A stretch of DNA of 64,000 nucleotides from Bactrocera neohumeralis (Eukaryota; Arthropoda; Insecta; Diptera; Tephritidae): assembly GCF_024586455.1 (NCBI RefSeq), contig NC_065922.1, positions 21,634,089-21,698,088 of the forward strand, written 5' to 3'. Both the position numbers and the translations under genes were made by a program. Below, one piece after another: positions 46,772 to 57,761 of the stretch. The first letter of the stretch is position 1. Each line of letters opens with the position of its first letter. The notes under the pieces were generated by a model that was given only the letters and a program-made list of their open reading frames with translations, had not been told where the DNA came from and made no database searches.

Positions 46772-47607
46772 ATGGTTCAGGAAACAGGCAGTATATCACT
46801 GCCACAAAAGCGATATTACCGTCAAAGGGCGCACTCAAATCCAATTGCTGATCATTGCTTCGACTAGTAAGTACACCGTACAGACGTATATTTAATTAAA
46901 TAGTTATTCTATTTAATTACCTTTATTATATTATCGTAGCCCGGCACACCCGGATGATGTCGATTGGCAGGAGATGTATCCAAATATAACATCTGACCAA
47001 TGTGTCGAATTCGCAGATATTGGGTGCGGGTATGGCGGCTTTCTTGTTACTCTTGGTGAAATGTTTCCCGACCGGTTTGCAATCGGGCTAGAAATTCGTG
47101 TGAAGGTTTCAGATTATGTCATGGATCGTATAAAAGCGCTACGTACTTTGCATCCAGGGAAATATAACAATATTGCTTGCTTACGCACAAATGCCATGAA
47201 GTATCTACCAAATTATTTCCGCAAGGCACAATTAGATAAAATGTTTTTCCTTTACCCTGACCCACATTTTAAGCGCGCCAAGCATAAGTGGCGTATAATA
47301 AATCAAGCTCTTCTCTCAGAATACGCGTATGTATTACGAAAAGGTGGACTTGTTTATACAATGACTGATGTAGAAGATCTTCATAAATGGATAGTACTTC
47401 ATATGGAGCAACATCCTCTATACGAGAGATTACCAAATGATGAAGAGGTGAGATTAGATTTGTTATTTTTTGTAAATGGAGAGACGTATAAATAATTTTT
47501 AGAAAGCCGATCCAATTACACCGAAACTTTATCAGAGCAGCGAAGAGGGCGCAAAGGTTGTACGAAACAAGGGTGACCATTTCTTGGCAATATTCAGACG
47601 AATTTAA
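46772..47607 (+). CDS. Mettl1: tRNA (guanine-N7)-methyltransferase, METTL1/Trm8 type
   Basis: Three exons, 46772-46866, 46940-47447 and 47503-47607, give 235 residues. With its partner WDR4 (Wuho in flies) it methylates G46 in the variable loop of many tRNAs. Visible motifs are the SAM-binding motif [21 protein letters not shown], motif [21 protein letters not shown], the [10 protein letters not shown] block and the catalytic/tRNA-binding [18 protein letters not shown]. The third exon supplies the conserved end [20 protein letters not shown] then HFLAIFRRI. Length is usual for the family. The ORF in exon 2 runs into intron 2, so the last 34 residues come only by splicing. Its stop lies 60 bp from the Rtca stop on the other strand, with an AATAAA at about 47654. 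Confidence 0.95.
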
Positions 47608-47667
47608 TATAGCTAAACATAAGTTAAGTCTCGTTTATATAATTTAACACAAATAAATAAATTAGAT

Positions 47668-48747
47668 TTACATTTGCTTGTTTTCATATCCAATGCCATG
47701 ACAAGATAATATAACTCGGTTATTTGAATCGATTTCCTCAACGTCAAACTTAGCTCCAGTCATTAGATTGGCCACATGCATGGCCGTACGAGTGTGCTGG
47801 GTGAGAGGTGTTGTGAGTATTCTTGATATCCCATGAGCAAGAGCCATAAATATTATTATTTGGTCCTGCACATGACTGTCTATACAAATTTCGCTCTTCA
47901 AATATTTTGTTAATTCATCAGCTGCACTTTTCCCCAAAACACGACCATCAACTTGCCGTTCACCCAACGCTGACGATCCAACGGTACATCCTTCAGTAGT
48001 AACCGCTTTTAAAATTACCCCAGAACCATTATCACGTGCAACTTCTAAGCTTTCTTTGTATGCTTCCAATTGTGGTGGATTTCGACATATTTGTTGTAAC
48101 TCTCGTTCCGCAGCCTGCTTCATATCCTCCGCTATACGCAATGGCAACTTGCCTGCCACGAAACACCAACCAGACACTTCACTTACAACACCGAAATTAA
48201 CTAAGTTCACTGGCTTTAAGCTGCGTACGGCTGGAACTAGTACTTTACAATGTCCTCCTCCACGAGGATAATAGCCGCGTTTGAATAAATCAAAATCAAA
48301 GGATATTCCAAATAATTCCAAATTTGGACGTAAAACTTCTGTCATACTATCCACTTGTGGTGCCATACCCACATTTGTTCCTCCTATTAGATCCAATTCT
48401 GACTTGCTGCTTCCAAATATTAATACAGGCAGAGCCGCTTGCAGCACTAACGCAACACTCGCAGCGGTTCGTGTGTCCACAGTATATCGCCCAGAGGTAA
48501 TGTCACCTGGATAAAACTCCACCTCAGTCGATTTGATGTGATTGCCCTTAACGCGGGCTCCGGTTATATTTTGCAGAAGATTCAAACCAAATAAATGCTG
48601 ATTGGAAAGCCCTGGATTAGGACGATTGGCACGTATGTTTGTAACTTTGATAGGCCGGCGAAGAATGCAACTCAAACTAAGTGCATTCCGCAGTATCTGC
48701 CCCCCACCTTCCAGGTAACTACCATCAATTACAAGAGCTTCTGACAT
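47668..48747 (-). CDS. Rtca: RNA 3'-terminal phosphate cyclase
   Basis: Single-exon gene of 359 residues. It converts RNA 3'-phosphate ends to 2',3'-cyclic phosphates through a covalent enzyme-AMP intermediate. Conserved blocks are IDGSYLEGGGQILRNALSLS at the N-terminus, RANRPNPGLSNQHLFGLNLL, GRYTVDTRTAASVALVLQAA, IGGTNVGMAPQVDSMTEVLR, the RGYYPRGGGHCKV motif and, near the C-terminus, TPLTQHTRTAMHVA with the nucleophilic histidine at about residue 318. The full-length alignment pattern and the catalytic His make this the cyclase (RTCA) rather than its RCL1 relative, which lacks that His. In flies and mice Rtca limits axon regeneration through XBP1 mRNA splicing. No introns interrupt the ORF. 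Converges with Mettl1. Confidence 0.96.
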   Translation of the reverse strand: MSEALVIDGSYLEGGGQILRNALSLSCILRRPIKVTNIRANRPNPGLSNQHLFGLNLLQNITGARVKGNHIKSTEVEFYPGDITSGRYTVDTRTAASVALVLQAALPVLIFGSSKSELDLIGGTNVGMAPQVDSMTEVLRPNLELFGISFDFDLFKRGYYPRGGGHCKVLVPAVRSLKPVNLVNFGVVSEVSGWCFVAGKLPLRIAEDMKQAAERELQQICRNPPQLEAYKESLEVARDNGSGVILKAVTTEGCTVGSSALGERQVDGRVLGKSAADELTKYLKSEICIDSHVQDQIIIFMALAHGISRILTTPLTQHTRTAMHVANLMTGAKFDVEEIDSNNRVILSCHGIGYENKQM

Positions 48748-49152
48748 GACTTCGTTATCTTGATTAATTTAAGTTTAAGCTAAATATGTTTTGTTTTGCT
48801 AAAAAAGGTGCTTCAATGGAATACCAACATTTACAGATATGTTGAAACATATATTATACTTTGACAATTGACCATTAGAGTTGCCAAGATTATTAATTTT
48901 CGGCGTTTTTTTTACAATCATATACCCGTTAAAAGAGCAAATAAAGAAAACCCAGAGAATAAACAAGTTGCTTTGCATTTTCAAAATTAGGTATTTACTT
49001 TATTATTGGTATCTGATTAAATATATTAAGTTCGCCACTATTTTTCTATATAATTAATTGTTTTGACATGTACGGGAACAAAACCCAAATGCATATAAGT
49101 ATGTGTATAGAAGTGGGATCGTGATCACAAATCTCCATATGTGGGAACATTT
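48748..49152. other. Gap between Rtca 5' end and Cyclin L 3' end
   Basis: Holds the Rtca leader/promoter (nearest the ATG at 48747) and the Cyclin L 3' UTR. AT-rich; no further gene. Confidence 0.5.
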
Positions 49153-50968
49153 TTACCTTTTACGATCGCGGGAGCGCTCGTGATCGCTCGAACGATGCTT
49201 CTGTCCACCGCGATGTGATGATCCTCGGTTCGAATATCCGTGGTGATGTTTACTCGAGTAACCATGATGATGCTTGCTGGACTCCTTATACTCCTGATAC
49301 TTGTCACGTTCACGATATTTATCACTGGTGCTCATACGCTCCTTATTGGAATAATAATCATTACGCTCATGTTCTCTGGATGATTTCCTGAAACATGCAG
49401 CAAAGCTTGGTATAATAAAAGTAAGTAATATCAGATTGTTTTAAATGTTACCTTTTGCGATGTTTTGCGTGTGGTGAGCTCGATGGGGATCGTGAATAAT
49501 GTCTGGACTTCTTCTTATTTTTATTTGATGGAGGGGAGCGTGAGCGACTACGAGAACGATGCGTTTTCTTGTTTCGGCTTTTATAGTCGCCAATACCATT
49601 CGAAGCGGATCGCGAACGACTGCGTGAACGTGATGTGAATTTGGGTGAACGTGAACCTCGAGAACGAGATCGTGTTCGTGAACGCGAACGTGAATCCTTA
49701 TCTGGTGATTTATTTTCTGTTGGCAATGGCAATGGAATTGCACGTTGTATGAATCCACCCCAAGCATTATGTGAGCCGTTATTGCGATCTACTGTGGTAA
49801 CTGCTGGCGGTGTATTTTGCTCCTTGTTTTTATTACGAGATTCCATATATCGTTTTTTCAATTCCTCAACGGCAGCGTCTAGTTTTTCAACATTTGGCTG
49901 TAAAGATTTGGATTCGAAACTCATTTACATATACATACATTTATTTTTTTTAATAACTCCTCACCTTAGCTCGCATATATAATTCCATTATACGGTAACA
50001 AATATCAACGATATGATCTTCGCTTACTCTAAATATTCCGAACCATGGAGGATTATTTGGCAAAGGGATTACGAGTTTTCGTGCACTCAAGTATATGCAA
50101 GCACAAGCAATAGTTTCTGGTTGATAACGCATAAATACATCTGTGCGTAGTGAGTCGTTCATGAAATTCCATGACATTTGCATCAGTTTCTCATGTTTTT
50201 CATACTTCATGACTTGCAAATACATGACAATAAGTTTATGTGGATGTTTCACATGCACACAAAAACCCAATTCCTTTAGAACTCGTCGTTCCGCTTTTAT
50301 AACTTGTGTTTTTAGATTTGTATATGCCTGGTCTAAAATCATTGGTGCTATGTCTCTGGGAATAAAAATTTATATGTATGTATATACAAACATATATAAC
50401 TTATTATGAAATCTTAGACTTGCAAATATACTTACTTTTGAGCGCGCACTTGTTTGATATGATGGAAAACATTTATAACGTCCCGTATACGGCGTGGGGC
50501 TTCTTCAATTTTTGACGCCAAGCAGACGCAACTCATAGCAACAGTTTCCATGTTGTAGCGCACAAAACTTTTCGAATAAAAAAAGCGTTGAAAAATAACC
50601 TGTCCTGTTGCCATTGCGACTTGGGGCAATTTAAGTAATATTCCTGCCGTTTGTATTAACTCGCAGCCCAGTATACGTAAGTCTTTTTCCGTCTCTGGAT
50701 CTAAGCCATCGACATGCGAAGGAGTCGCATTAAGCTTTGCTTCCGGTATAAGACTGTTTTCCAATGTTAGTACTATTTTATTAAAGAGCCGTGGGTACGC
50801 TGGTTTTGCAGTCAATTCGGATTCAGCACCACTTGCGCTTGGGCCTGCAGCACTCGCAGATCCACCAGATATAGAGGCTGTTGTGTTAGCCACATTGGAT
50901 GTGCCTGCAGAACTTGTCATCTTGACTATACCTGCTTTAGTTTGATGATACACTTCGACAACTACCAT
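49153..50968 (-). CDS. CycL: Cyclin L (RS-domain splicing/transcription cyclin)
   Basis: Four exons, 50968-50436, 50355-49965, 49897-49452 and 49387-49153, give 534 residues. After an Ala/Ser-rich N-terminus, the cyclin boxes occupy about residues 60-310 (RLFNKIVLTLENSLIPEAKL; GQVIFQRFFYSKSFVRYNME; CVCLASKIEEAPRRIRDVIN; KELGFCVHVKHPHKLIVMYL; ACIYLSARKLVIPLPNNPPW). The C-terminus is an RS domain (SRSRSRTRSRSRGSRSPK and similar) followed by a His/Gly-Tyr segment (SSKHHHGYSSKHHHGYS). Cyclin L partners CDK11 and CDK12 type kinases and localises to nuclear speckles, influencing splicing. Exon 3 starts at a strong acceptor TCTTTACAG, so the in-frame ATG 27 nt upstream in the intron is not used. Fly Cyclin L (CG16903) is of similar length. 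Confidence 0.95.
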
Positions 50969-51814
50969 TTGAACAAGTTTTTAACATTTGTGCCAAAATA
51001 ATAAAATAAAACTAATTAAAGAAAACACAAGTTAGACAGTCACGCCAAAAAATCGTCAGAAAAAAGTTTCACTGCTATTTGATGACATTTCTTAGAGGGT
51101 GGTACAAAGTTTTCAAAACATAAAAATAATTACTAATTTAAATAGTGCAAATATTAAAAAGATGTGGTTTAAACATTATTGCGAATTGCAAGTCGCTTCC
51201 AATTTTTCGAAAATTTTTGTATTAGTACAAATTAAAAGTGGTTTTTATTATTTTTACTTTTCCAGACGTGATTAAAATTTTCGTAAATTGGCAACGCGAT
51301 TAACAGTGCTGCTATTTCTACAAACAAATCTTTGCAGCTTATGTTAAAAATTGCTGTCCAGCAAGAGTTGATTAATTTTAAATTTAATGGTAGAAATAGT
51401 TTATAATATTATATTTAAAAATCGTTTTAAATATTTATCTTTCGTAAAAATAAAATTCAGCGTAAGTAATAAAGTTTTGAAAAGTAATATTTCTTTTAAA
51501 TTCCAATTAATTACAAAATTAATTGAATACATATTCAGTTCTACGAATATACGTTTATATTTGTATTATATGTACAAATGTTTCTGTATTTTAAAAATTT
51601 ATTAAACGTATCCACTAAAACTTAATATTCATAACCGGCTAATACATAATCGAGGTTTCACTGTACTGTTTATTATAAATGTTCTCTGTATGTATTAAAC
51701 GTTCTCTGTAGATACCCGTCAATAATATAAAACATATCTCACTTTGATTTGCTATTTTGATTTAATTATTTGCTAAATTAATTTAATTTCGGTTAATTTA
51801 ATTTTACTAAAGAC
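50969..51814. other. Divergent upstream region of Cyclin L and Ech1
   Basis: AT-rich. A short duplicated phrase GTTCTCTGTA(TG/GAT) occurs at 51680 and 51701. No TATA box or gene is convincing. Confidence 0.45.
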
Positions 51815-52982
51815 ATGGCATTAAGAGCATTTGGAAATAAATATTTTTCGTCTCTCGGTAGGTATATCCAGATACAAGGTTCAAAGTCCATACAATAGGA
51901 TCAGTTTTTGTATCGTTTTTATTTACAAATATTTTTGTATGTATATAGCTTTAAGGGCTGCAGTTATCACAAAAGTGGATCGCAACATGAGTAGTAGCAT
52001 TTTGCATAAACATGATGGTGATTTGAAATATCATACACTAAACATCACTACACCAAAACAATTTGTTTACCATGTCGAGCTTAATCGACCCAAACAATTA
52101 AATGCTTTCAATAAGGACCTGTTTGTGTAAGTATTTAAGTAAACACTGGTGGTGCTTTTATTTAATTTAATTTATTTATGCTTTTAGTGAAATTAAAAAC
52201 TGTTTTGAGAGCCTTAGCACCAATCCTGACTGCCGCGTAGTTGTTTTATCAGGCTTAGGAAAACACTTTTCTGCAGGACTTGATTTAGTCGATGGTATGA
52301 AGTTGAGTCAAGAATTAGGTGCGGTTGATGATGTTGCACGGAAAGGAGCTTTGCTAGAACACACAATTAAACTATATCAAGATTCCATATCATCCTTGGA
52401 AATGTGCCCGAAGCCTATTATAACAGCTGTACATTCTGGATGCATCGGCGCGGGAGTTGACCTTATAACTGCTGCAGATATACGTTATTGTAGTGAAGAC
52501 GCATTTTTCTCCATTAAAGAAGTTGACATTGGTATGGCCGCAGATGTAGGTGTATTGCAACGACTACCAAAAGTCGTGGGGAATGAATCATTGGCGAGGG
52601 AACTTGCTTATACTGCGAGACGTTTTGGTGCTGCCGAAGCGCATAGCTTCGGTTTGGTTAGCAAAGTTTACCCTTCCAAGGAAGCTTGTGTTGAGGGTGC
52701 GTTGGAATTGGCAGTAATCATCGCTGAGAAAAGCCCAGTTGCAGTGCAGGCTACAAAAACTAATATAATTTACTCAAAGCCAAGACCAAATCAGGATGGT
52801 TTAGATCATATTGTAAGCAAGACAAAAAATTCATATACCACTTAGGCTATGATAATGGACTTTTGAAAATTTTAATTCTCTTTCAGCGACAAACGAATAA
52901 GTTAAACTTGCAATCCGAAGATTTCGCGAATGCCGCTGTAGCAGCATTAACCAAGGAACAACCAACATTTTCAAAATTGTAA
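51815..52982 (+). CDS. Ech1: Delta(3,5)-Delta(2,4)-dienoyl-CoA isomerase
   Basis: Four exons, 51815-51857, 51949-52126, 52188-52812 and 52887-52982, give 313 residues. It is a crotonase-fold enzyme shifting double bonds of 3,5-dienoyl-CoA during beta-oxidation of unsaturated fatty acids. Key segments are LSGLGKHFSAGLDLVDGM and AVHSGCIGAGVDLITAADIR (oxyanion holes), then FFSIKEVDIGMAADVGVLQR, which contains the acidic residues (E and D) that define ECH1 among crotonases. The N-terminus encoded by the 43-nt first exon (MALRAFGNKYFSSLALRAAV) looks like a mitochondrial presequence, and the C-terminus ends FSKL, a perfect PTS1 peroxisomal signal, as in mammalian ECH1. A second ATG (MSSSILHKH) in exon 2 could give a form without the presequence. 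The fly homologue is CG9577. Confidence 0.95.
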
Positions 52983-53080
52983 AAGGCAAAGTGTTTTTAA
53001 GGATAAAGTTTAACTAAAAATTAAAAGAAATTATTAAACAAAAGTTTTATATACAATATATATGTATATTATTTGCATAA

Positions 53081-54108
53081 TTAGTGTAACATTTGCGTAA
53101 GTCGCTCCATATTAATAGAATATACGGAGTGTGATGCAATAAGATTGTGATCGTTGAAAGCACGCTGCGCATCCTTCAATGTTATTATTTCACGTCTTTG
53201 TGGCTCACTAAAAGTAATATTAAAATAGTTACTAAATTGTTCAAATTTTTTTTTAAATGTGCTTACATTTCTTCACAAGCTGATAAGAAAACTCCATCTT
53301 CATTTGAACGACGCATAAAATTCGGTGAAGTAATTTCTTTATCAAGCTCTAATGGTCCATCATCAATTTTTTGTCTCGTAACTGTATTCCGCAGAGAAGG
53401 ATCTTTTAATGGTGCACCAACATCATAGTAAAACGAACCATCGCCGGTTACTTTATAATGTTTACGATTCATTATAATCGCCGATATGAGATTTTTTAAG
53501 AGCACCTGCACCGCCATTGCCACATACTCGGCCACATTGTCTTCGACATTAGTTAATCCCACTTCCCAAGCACCAATTAGAAAGCGACCCAGCACAAAGC
53601 CCGCATCAGGCAAAAACAGTTCCTGTACGCAATAACGTTGTGTAGGCAATATTTGGACATTAGCATCGGTTCCCGCTGTGGGTTTAATACATTCTAAATT
53701 GTCTTCCACTATGAAGTCAAGAAAATCGTATGGTTCGAAAGTAACACGATCACTGACCGCTCGTGAACTTCTTTTGCGTTTGCGGCTACGACTGCTGCTA
53801 CTACCACCACTAGCGGTGCCAGTTGTACTGCCCGCAGGACCACTATTGTTGTGCGATGCGAAAAGTAACGGTGACTTTTCTGGAGTTTGAAATGCATCGA
53901 TTTTGTTTAGTATAGCAATTAGAAATTGATTGTGTAAATGCATTTTATCGGAAGTAAGAAATTTTCTTGATTCACTGTCAAATTCTTCTTTGGACCATTT
54001 ATAACGAAACCACAACTTCATGTTTGCCAAATATTTATGTGCGTTTTCACCCAAAGCGCTAAATAACGCTGTTTTCGCCGCAATGACTTTATCGCTTAAA
54101 TCACTCAT
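53081..54108 (-). CDS. Ada1: Transcriptional adaptor 1 (Ada1/TADA1, SAGA complex)
   Basis: Two exons, 54108-53267 and 53207-53081, give 322 residues (human TADA1 335). The SAGA-Tad1 region starts at the N-terminus: DKVIAAKTALFSALGENAHK, YLANMKLWFRYKWSKEEFDS, then LHNQFLIAILNKIDAFQTPE. A basic Ser/Arg-rich linker (SSSSRSRKRKRSSRAVS) follows. The second conserved part is a histone-fold region (DAGFVLGRFLIGAWEVGLTN, VAEYVAMAVQVLLKNLISAI) that would pair with a TAF12-type partner in the SAGA core. The protein is a structural subunit with no enzymatic activity. Drosophila has two tandem Ada1 copies; only one is present here. The final 42 residues come from exon 2 after a phase-2 intron. Divergent from Heatr2 with 427 bp between start codons. 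Confidence 0.92.
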
Positions 54109-54445
54109 TGCACTTCTTTAAATTTGTTAGTTATTAAATAACGCAATTTCTTTATTGTTTGAAAAAATATAAGATGTCGTCTATTTGTCAACTATTATCA
54201 TTGTACACCTTGTTTGTTATTAATCAGTTTTCGTTGTATTCGATTGCAGTTGTTTAGAATTGATCAGCTGATTACAGCAGAGCTGCCAGACTACGCTGTG
54301 TTAATTCGTGCATGCACAATGTAAGTTTTTTGTCTGAATAAAAATATTTCTTTTATTGTGAATAGTTGTTTAAGCCGATGACAGTATTTTAATGTGAATA
54401 TTTTGCAAAAACAAAAACAAAACAAACTCGAGAAGGCGGTAACAT

Positions 54446-54458
54446 GTCACCTAGCAAC
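54446..54458 (+). promoter_or_regulatory. RFX X-box upstream of Heatr2
   Basis: GTCACCTAGCAAC fits the X-box consensus RYYNYY-N(1-3)-RRNRAC at every position and lies 78-90 bp before the Heatr2 ATG. X-boxes bound by Rfx mark ciliary genes in flies. It also lies in the Ada1 upstream region, but Ada1 is not a ciliary gene. Confidence 0.7.
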
Positions 54459-54514
54459 ATATTTTTGTTTAAAAATCTAGTAATTTCTGATTATTTATTC
54501 CCAAGAAATATTTG

Positions 54515-54521
54515 ACAAATA
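54515..54521 (+). promoter_or_regulatory. Forkhead (Fd3F-type) site near Heatr2
   Basis: ACAAATA matches RYMAAYA, the forkhead core associated with Fd3F, which cooperates with Rfx at genes for motile mechanosensory cilia. It lies 57 bp downstream of the X-box and 15 bp before the first ATG. A second match on the other strand (TATTTGT) is at 54182-54188. The motif is short, so chance matches are common. Confidence 0.4.
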
Positions 54522-54535
54522 TTAATTAGCACAAG

Positions 54536-57218
54536 ATGTCTTTAAACATGGAGGAAGTGTGTAAGAATCTCCAGTCGGGTGAACGCCGAACCAAGCTTTC
54601 AGCTTTGAATCTCCTACAAGATCATTGTGAAAAGGAATCTTATGCACAATTGCATGGTATATTCGATGAGATCTACTTACATTTGCTAAAATGTTATTCC
54701 GATCGTTTCGAAAGTGTGCGCGAAAAAGCAGTGCAAACGGCAACCGAATTTGTAAACAAATTGCCTCCAAATGACTTTCATTTAATGAATATCGTCTCAA
54801 CCTTGGTGGAGCGTATGGGACAACAGGAAACCTTAGAGTCAAGTGAGGAAATTCGTTTGCTATATATACAACAATTGTTGACACTAATACAAAAGTATAC
54901 GGTCACGGGAAATAAGCGATCACTCCAAGAATGTTATAATGAAATTGTTTCCGTTTTGACGAAAGCCTTGCGGGACGCTTACCCTGCGGTACAAAGAGAA
55001 TCGTGTGCATGTGTGGTAGCGTTGATGAACGCTGCCGACACAATAGCAATACAACCATTTATTGAAAAATTGACCAAACCACTTTATGGCATGCTAAATC
55101 ATAAACATTCGTTAGCCCGTATATCAGCTGTAGAAGCTATTGGTCGTTTGGCGTTACATGTAGATCCGAAGAATGACACTTTATCTCAATTGATTATGGA
55201 AGTGTCGCCGTTGTTGATGGATTCAATGCCACTGGTTCGTCGCGAATGTGGTCAACTAGGCATATTGCTAGCTTTGGAATTAAGAGACCGGTACTCATTT
55301 TTCGATCGCATTACACCATTTATATTATGTTGGTAAGTATGTTGAACTTTCATAAGATCATTTATTGAATAATAATTGATTGAAATAACAGTTTAAAAGA
55401 TGATTCACCTGAAGTGGTAGATTTTATACGTCCACAATGGATTAAATGTGGCAAGCAATATTTTGATGAAAATGAGGAGGAACTAAGCAAACAAGAAATA
55501 GGCGATTTACCTGTGAAAAACTATCCACCCGACACTGAACGCCCAACAATTGGTTGTCGAGCAATAGTGCAACGTTCACTACGCTTATTAAGTTTAATCA
55601 CGCGCGAATCGAACGACTGGAAAGTGAATGTGCGCCTTCATTCTCTTAAGTTGCTCTATCAGTTCGTACTACATGCGGAGGCAACAATGACTGCAAAATT
55701 TTTCGAAATTTATGGTGATGTTGCACGTGCCTGCCGCGATCCTGAGGCTATTGTGTCTAGTGAGGCAATGAAAGTTGCCGATTTAATGGGTCGATTATTT
55801 TCTTATGACGATTGGATCGAACATGGATTCGATGGGTTGGTAAAAAATACTAAAGAGGGATACTTGAAATGTTTTTATCACATGTTTGCTGCCAGCCTAG
55901 GCAGCAAGATCGATGATATTATTCGTGTTTCTGAAATGTTGATTAATAGTGAGTTTTCACAGACGCTCAAACCAGAAGTTCAATTGTATGTACTGAAATT
56001 GGTTGAAACTATATTATCGAAATCAGATGAAGTGGGAGAGCAGTTCGAAAATAATAAGAATGAAAAACTCGTTTTAAACTCATATGTAGCGACTATTAAA
56101 GTTATGGCTCTGTCATTTGACTCCGAGCAAACGAATGTTGTAGAACTGCAAGATTTAGGCCAACATATACTGACTAAACTAGCAGAACGCCAAAAAATCA
56201 CTGTGGCCGCTCTACACGAAAACTATTTTATTAGCGCATTGAATTATGTGGAGAATCTGGATGCGTCACTGGATGATTTGACCGAGCCTATTATACTGTT
56301 AAACGGTTTGATCAATATAGCTAAATTGCGGGCAACATATCTGCAAAATTTGCAAGAAAAAATAATTTTAGTCTGGGAGAATTGTGATGATTCTGCTAAA
56401 GTGAAGATTTTCACTAGCATATCTGTTGTTATGCTACATTGGACTGAAACTATTAATCGACAACTGTGTGAAAGTACAGAACTCTTAACGAATTTCGTAA
56501 CATCGGTAATAGAACGACATTTGCTTTGGCATGCCGGGGCAAATGCAGAAGCAATGCGCTCGATGGCAATGGCTACATTATGCGCTATGTCGCAAGGTGC
56601 TGTTGAAGAATCTCGTGTTGTGTTGCCAGCATGCGTTGGTAAGTATCTTCCTAGTTTACTAGAAGATCGTTCGGTCGCAACGCGTCACTACTCAGTAAAG
56701 TGCCTCTTCAACTTTGGTGAAGTTGATGTGGAACAATTGAAACCAATTGCTTACGGTATATATTTTAAATTGGTTTTTGTGACATAAGAAGTATATATTA
56801 TATAATTTTACAGCTACCTTGCAGCGATTGGATGATCCATCTGCTGGTATACGTGAATTAGCTGCGATGGTCATACCAAAATTAAGCCCAAAATTTAATA
56901 AAAGTAAAGACGAGAAGGAAGTTTTTGAACACGAAATTTGGGAAACATTCATTAGAAAAGCGTTAGATATGATGTTTTTGCACTACGAAGGACCAGAAGT
57001 CCGCTTACAAACGTCCATAAAGGGTAATAATTGTAATATATATAAAATATATTCTCGCGAACTTATACAATTTTGTTTTCTTTTTAATAGCGTCTATCAA
57101 TTTGCTTGCCGAAAAATATCCTGAAATATGCAAAGACAGTTATAAGCGTACTGTGGCCATGTCGTATAATAGCTTAAGCCTGCGGGAATTGCAATCGGAG
57201 CTACCACTTCTAATATAA
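54536..57218 (+). CDS. Heatr2: HEATR2 / DNAAF5 axonemal dynein assembly factor
   Basis: Four exons, 54536-55332, 55392-56755, 56814-57023 and 57091-57218, encode 832 residues (human DNAAF5 855). The protein is almost entirely HEAT/ARM helices, for example PLYGMLNHKHSLARISAVEA then IGRLALHVDPKND, and LLMDSMPLVRRECGQLGILL. The family-specific block PDTERPTIGCRAIVQRSLRL followed by DWKVNVRLHSLKLLYQFVLH identifies DNAAF5 rather than other HEAT proteins. It works in the cytoplasm with chaperones to preassemble outer and inner dynein arms; in flies such genes are expressed in chordotonal neurons and the male germline. Upstream, an X-box and a forkhead site fit Rfx/Fd3F control. A second in-frame ATG 12 nt downstream (MEEVCKNL) could be the true start. 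Converges with mRpS14, 98 bp between stops. Confidence 0.9.
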
Positions 57219-57316
57219 TTCTTTTGAAATAATTGTATTATTTTTTAAATACATACATATTAAATTTATTTACAACATATTATTTGATTATAAATGAAAG
57301 AAAATCTGCATGCAAT

Positions 57317-57761
57317 TTACCACATGGCGCGTTGAACGCCCGACAATTTATTATAATCAGCCAGGTGCCTCCATACAATACGACTTAGACGGTATCTGTG
57401 TACAATACCTCGAGAACGTGAAGTAAGTGCGCAACGCTCACGTACACGCACCAAGCATGAATCTCGAGGAAAGGCAGCTATCTCGGCGTCAGCTATTTCG
57501 CGTAATTCCACAGGTAGGATATCATTCTTGCGCAGAGCATTTACTCGTAGTCGCTCCTTGGCATTTTCAGCCACACATTTTCGCCGTTTTACATCGCGTA
57601 TCATACGCCAATCTGCATATTTGGTGCGCACTTGCTGGAGCTGTTGAGAAGTACTTTCAATTACTTTGAAACATCAAAATAAACTTTTTACTTACGCCAC
57701 AGCCAGCTATTTGTACACTTTGGCATACAAAACTTCCGAGTTTGTGGGTCAATTGATTCAT
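57317..57761 (-). CDS. mRpS14: Mitochondrial ribosomal protein S14 (uS14m)
   Basis: Two exons, 57761-57696 and 57640-57317, give 129 residues, matching the usual 128 of mRpS14. The first exon encodes a short mitochondrial presequence (MNQLTHKLGSFVCQSVQIAG). The second carries the whole S14 core: VRTKYADWRMIRDVKRRKCV, AENAKERLRVNALRKNDILP, the conserved FPRDSCLVRVRERCALTSRS and the C-terminal YRLSRIVWRHLADYNKLSGV. It belongs to the small mitoribosomal subunit head. The bacterial-type zinc ligands of some S14 proteins are not needed in this short form. Without the intron the second-exon frame would seem to start at an internal Met, so the presequence exon matters. Divergent from Nat1, starts 610 bp apart. 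Confidence 0.94.

Noticed and set aside
47269..47580. 103-codon minus frame over Mettl1
   Set aside because: Antisense shadow of the conserved methyltransferase exon.
49441..49767. His/Val-rich 108-codon frame overlapping Cyclin L
   Set aside because: Out-of-frame shadow of the RS-domain exon.
54522..54884. 120-codon minus frame over Heatr2 exon 1
   Set aside because: Antisense shadow; the plus frame has clear HEAT-repeat protein and correct splicing.
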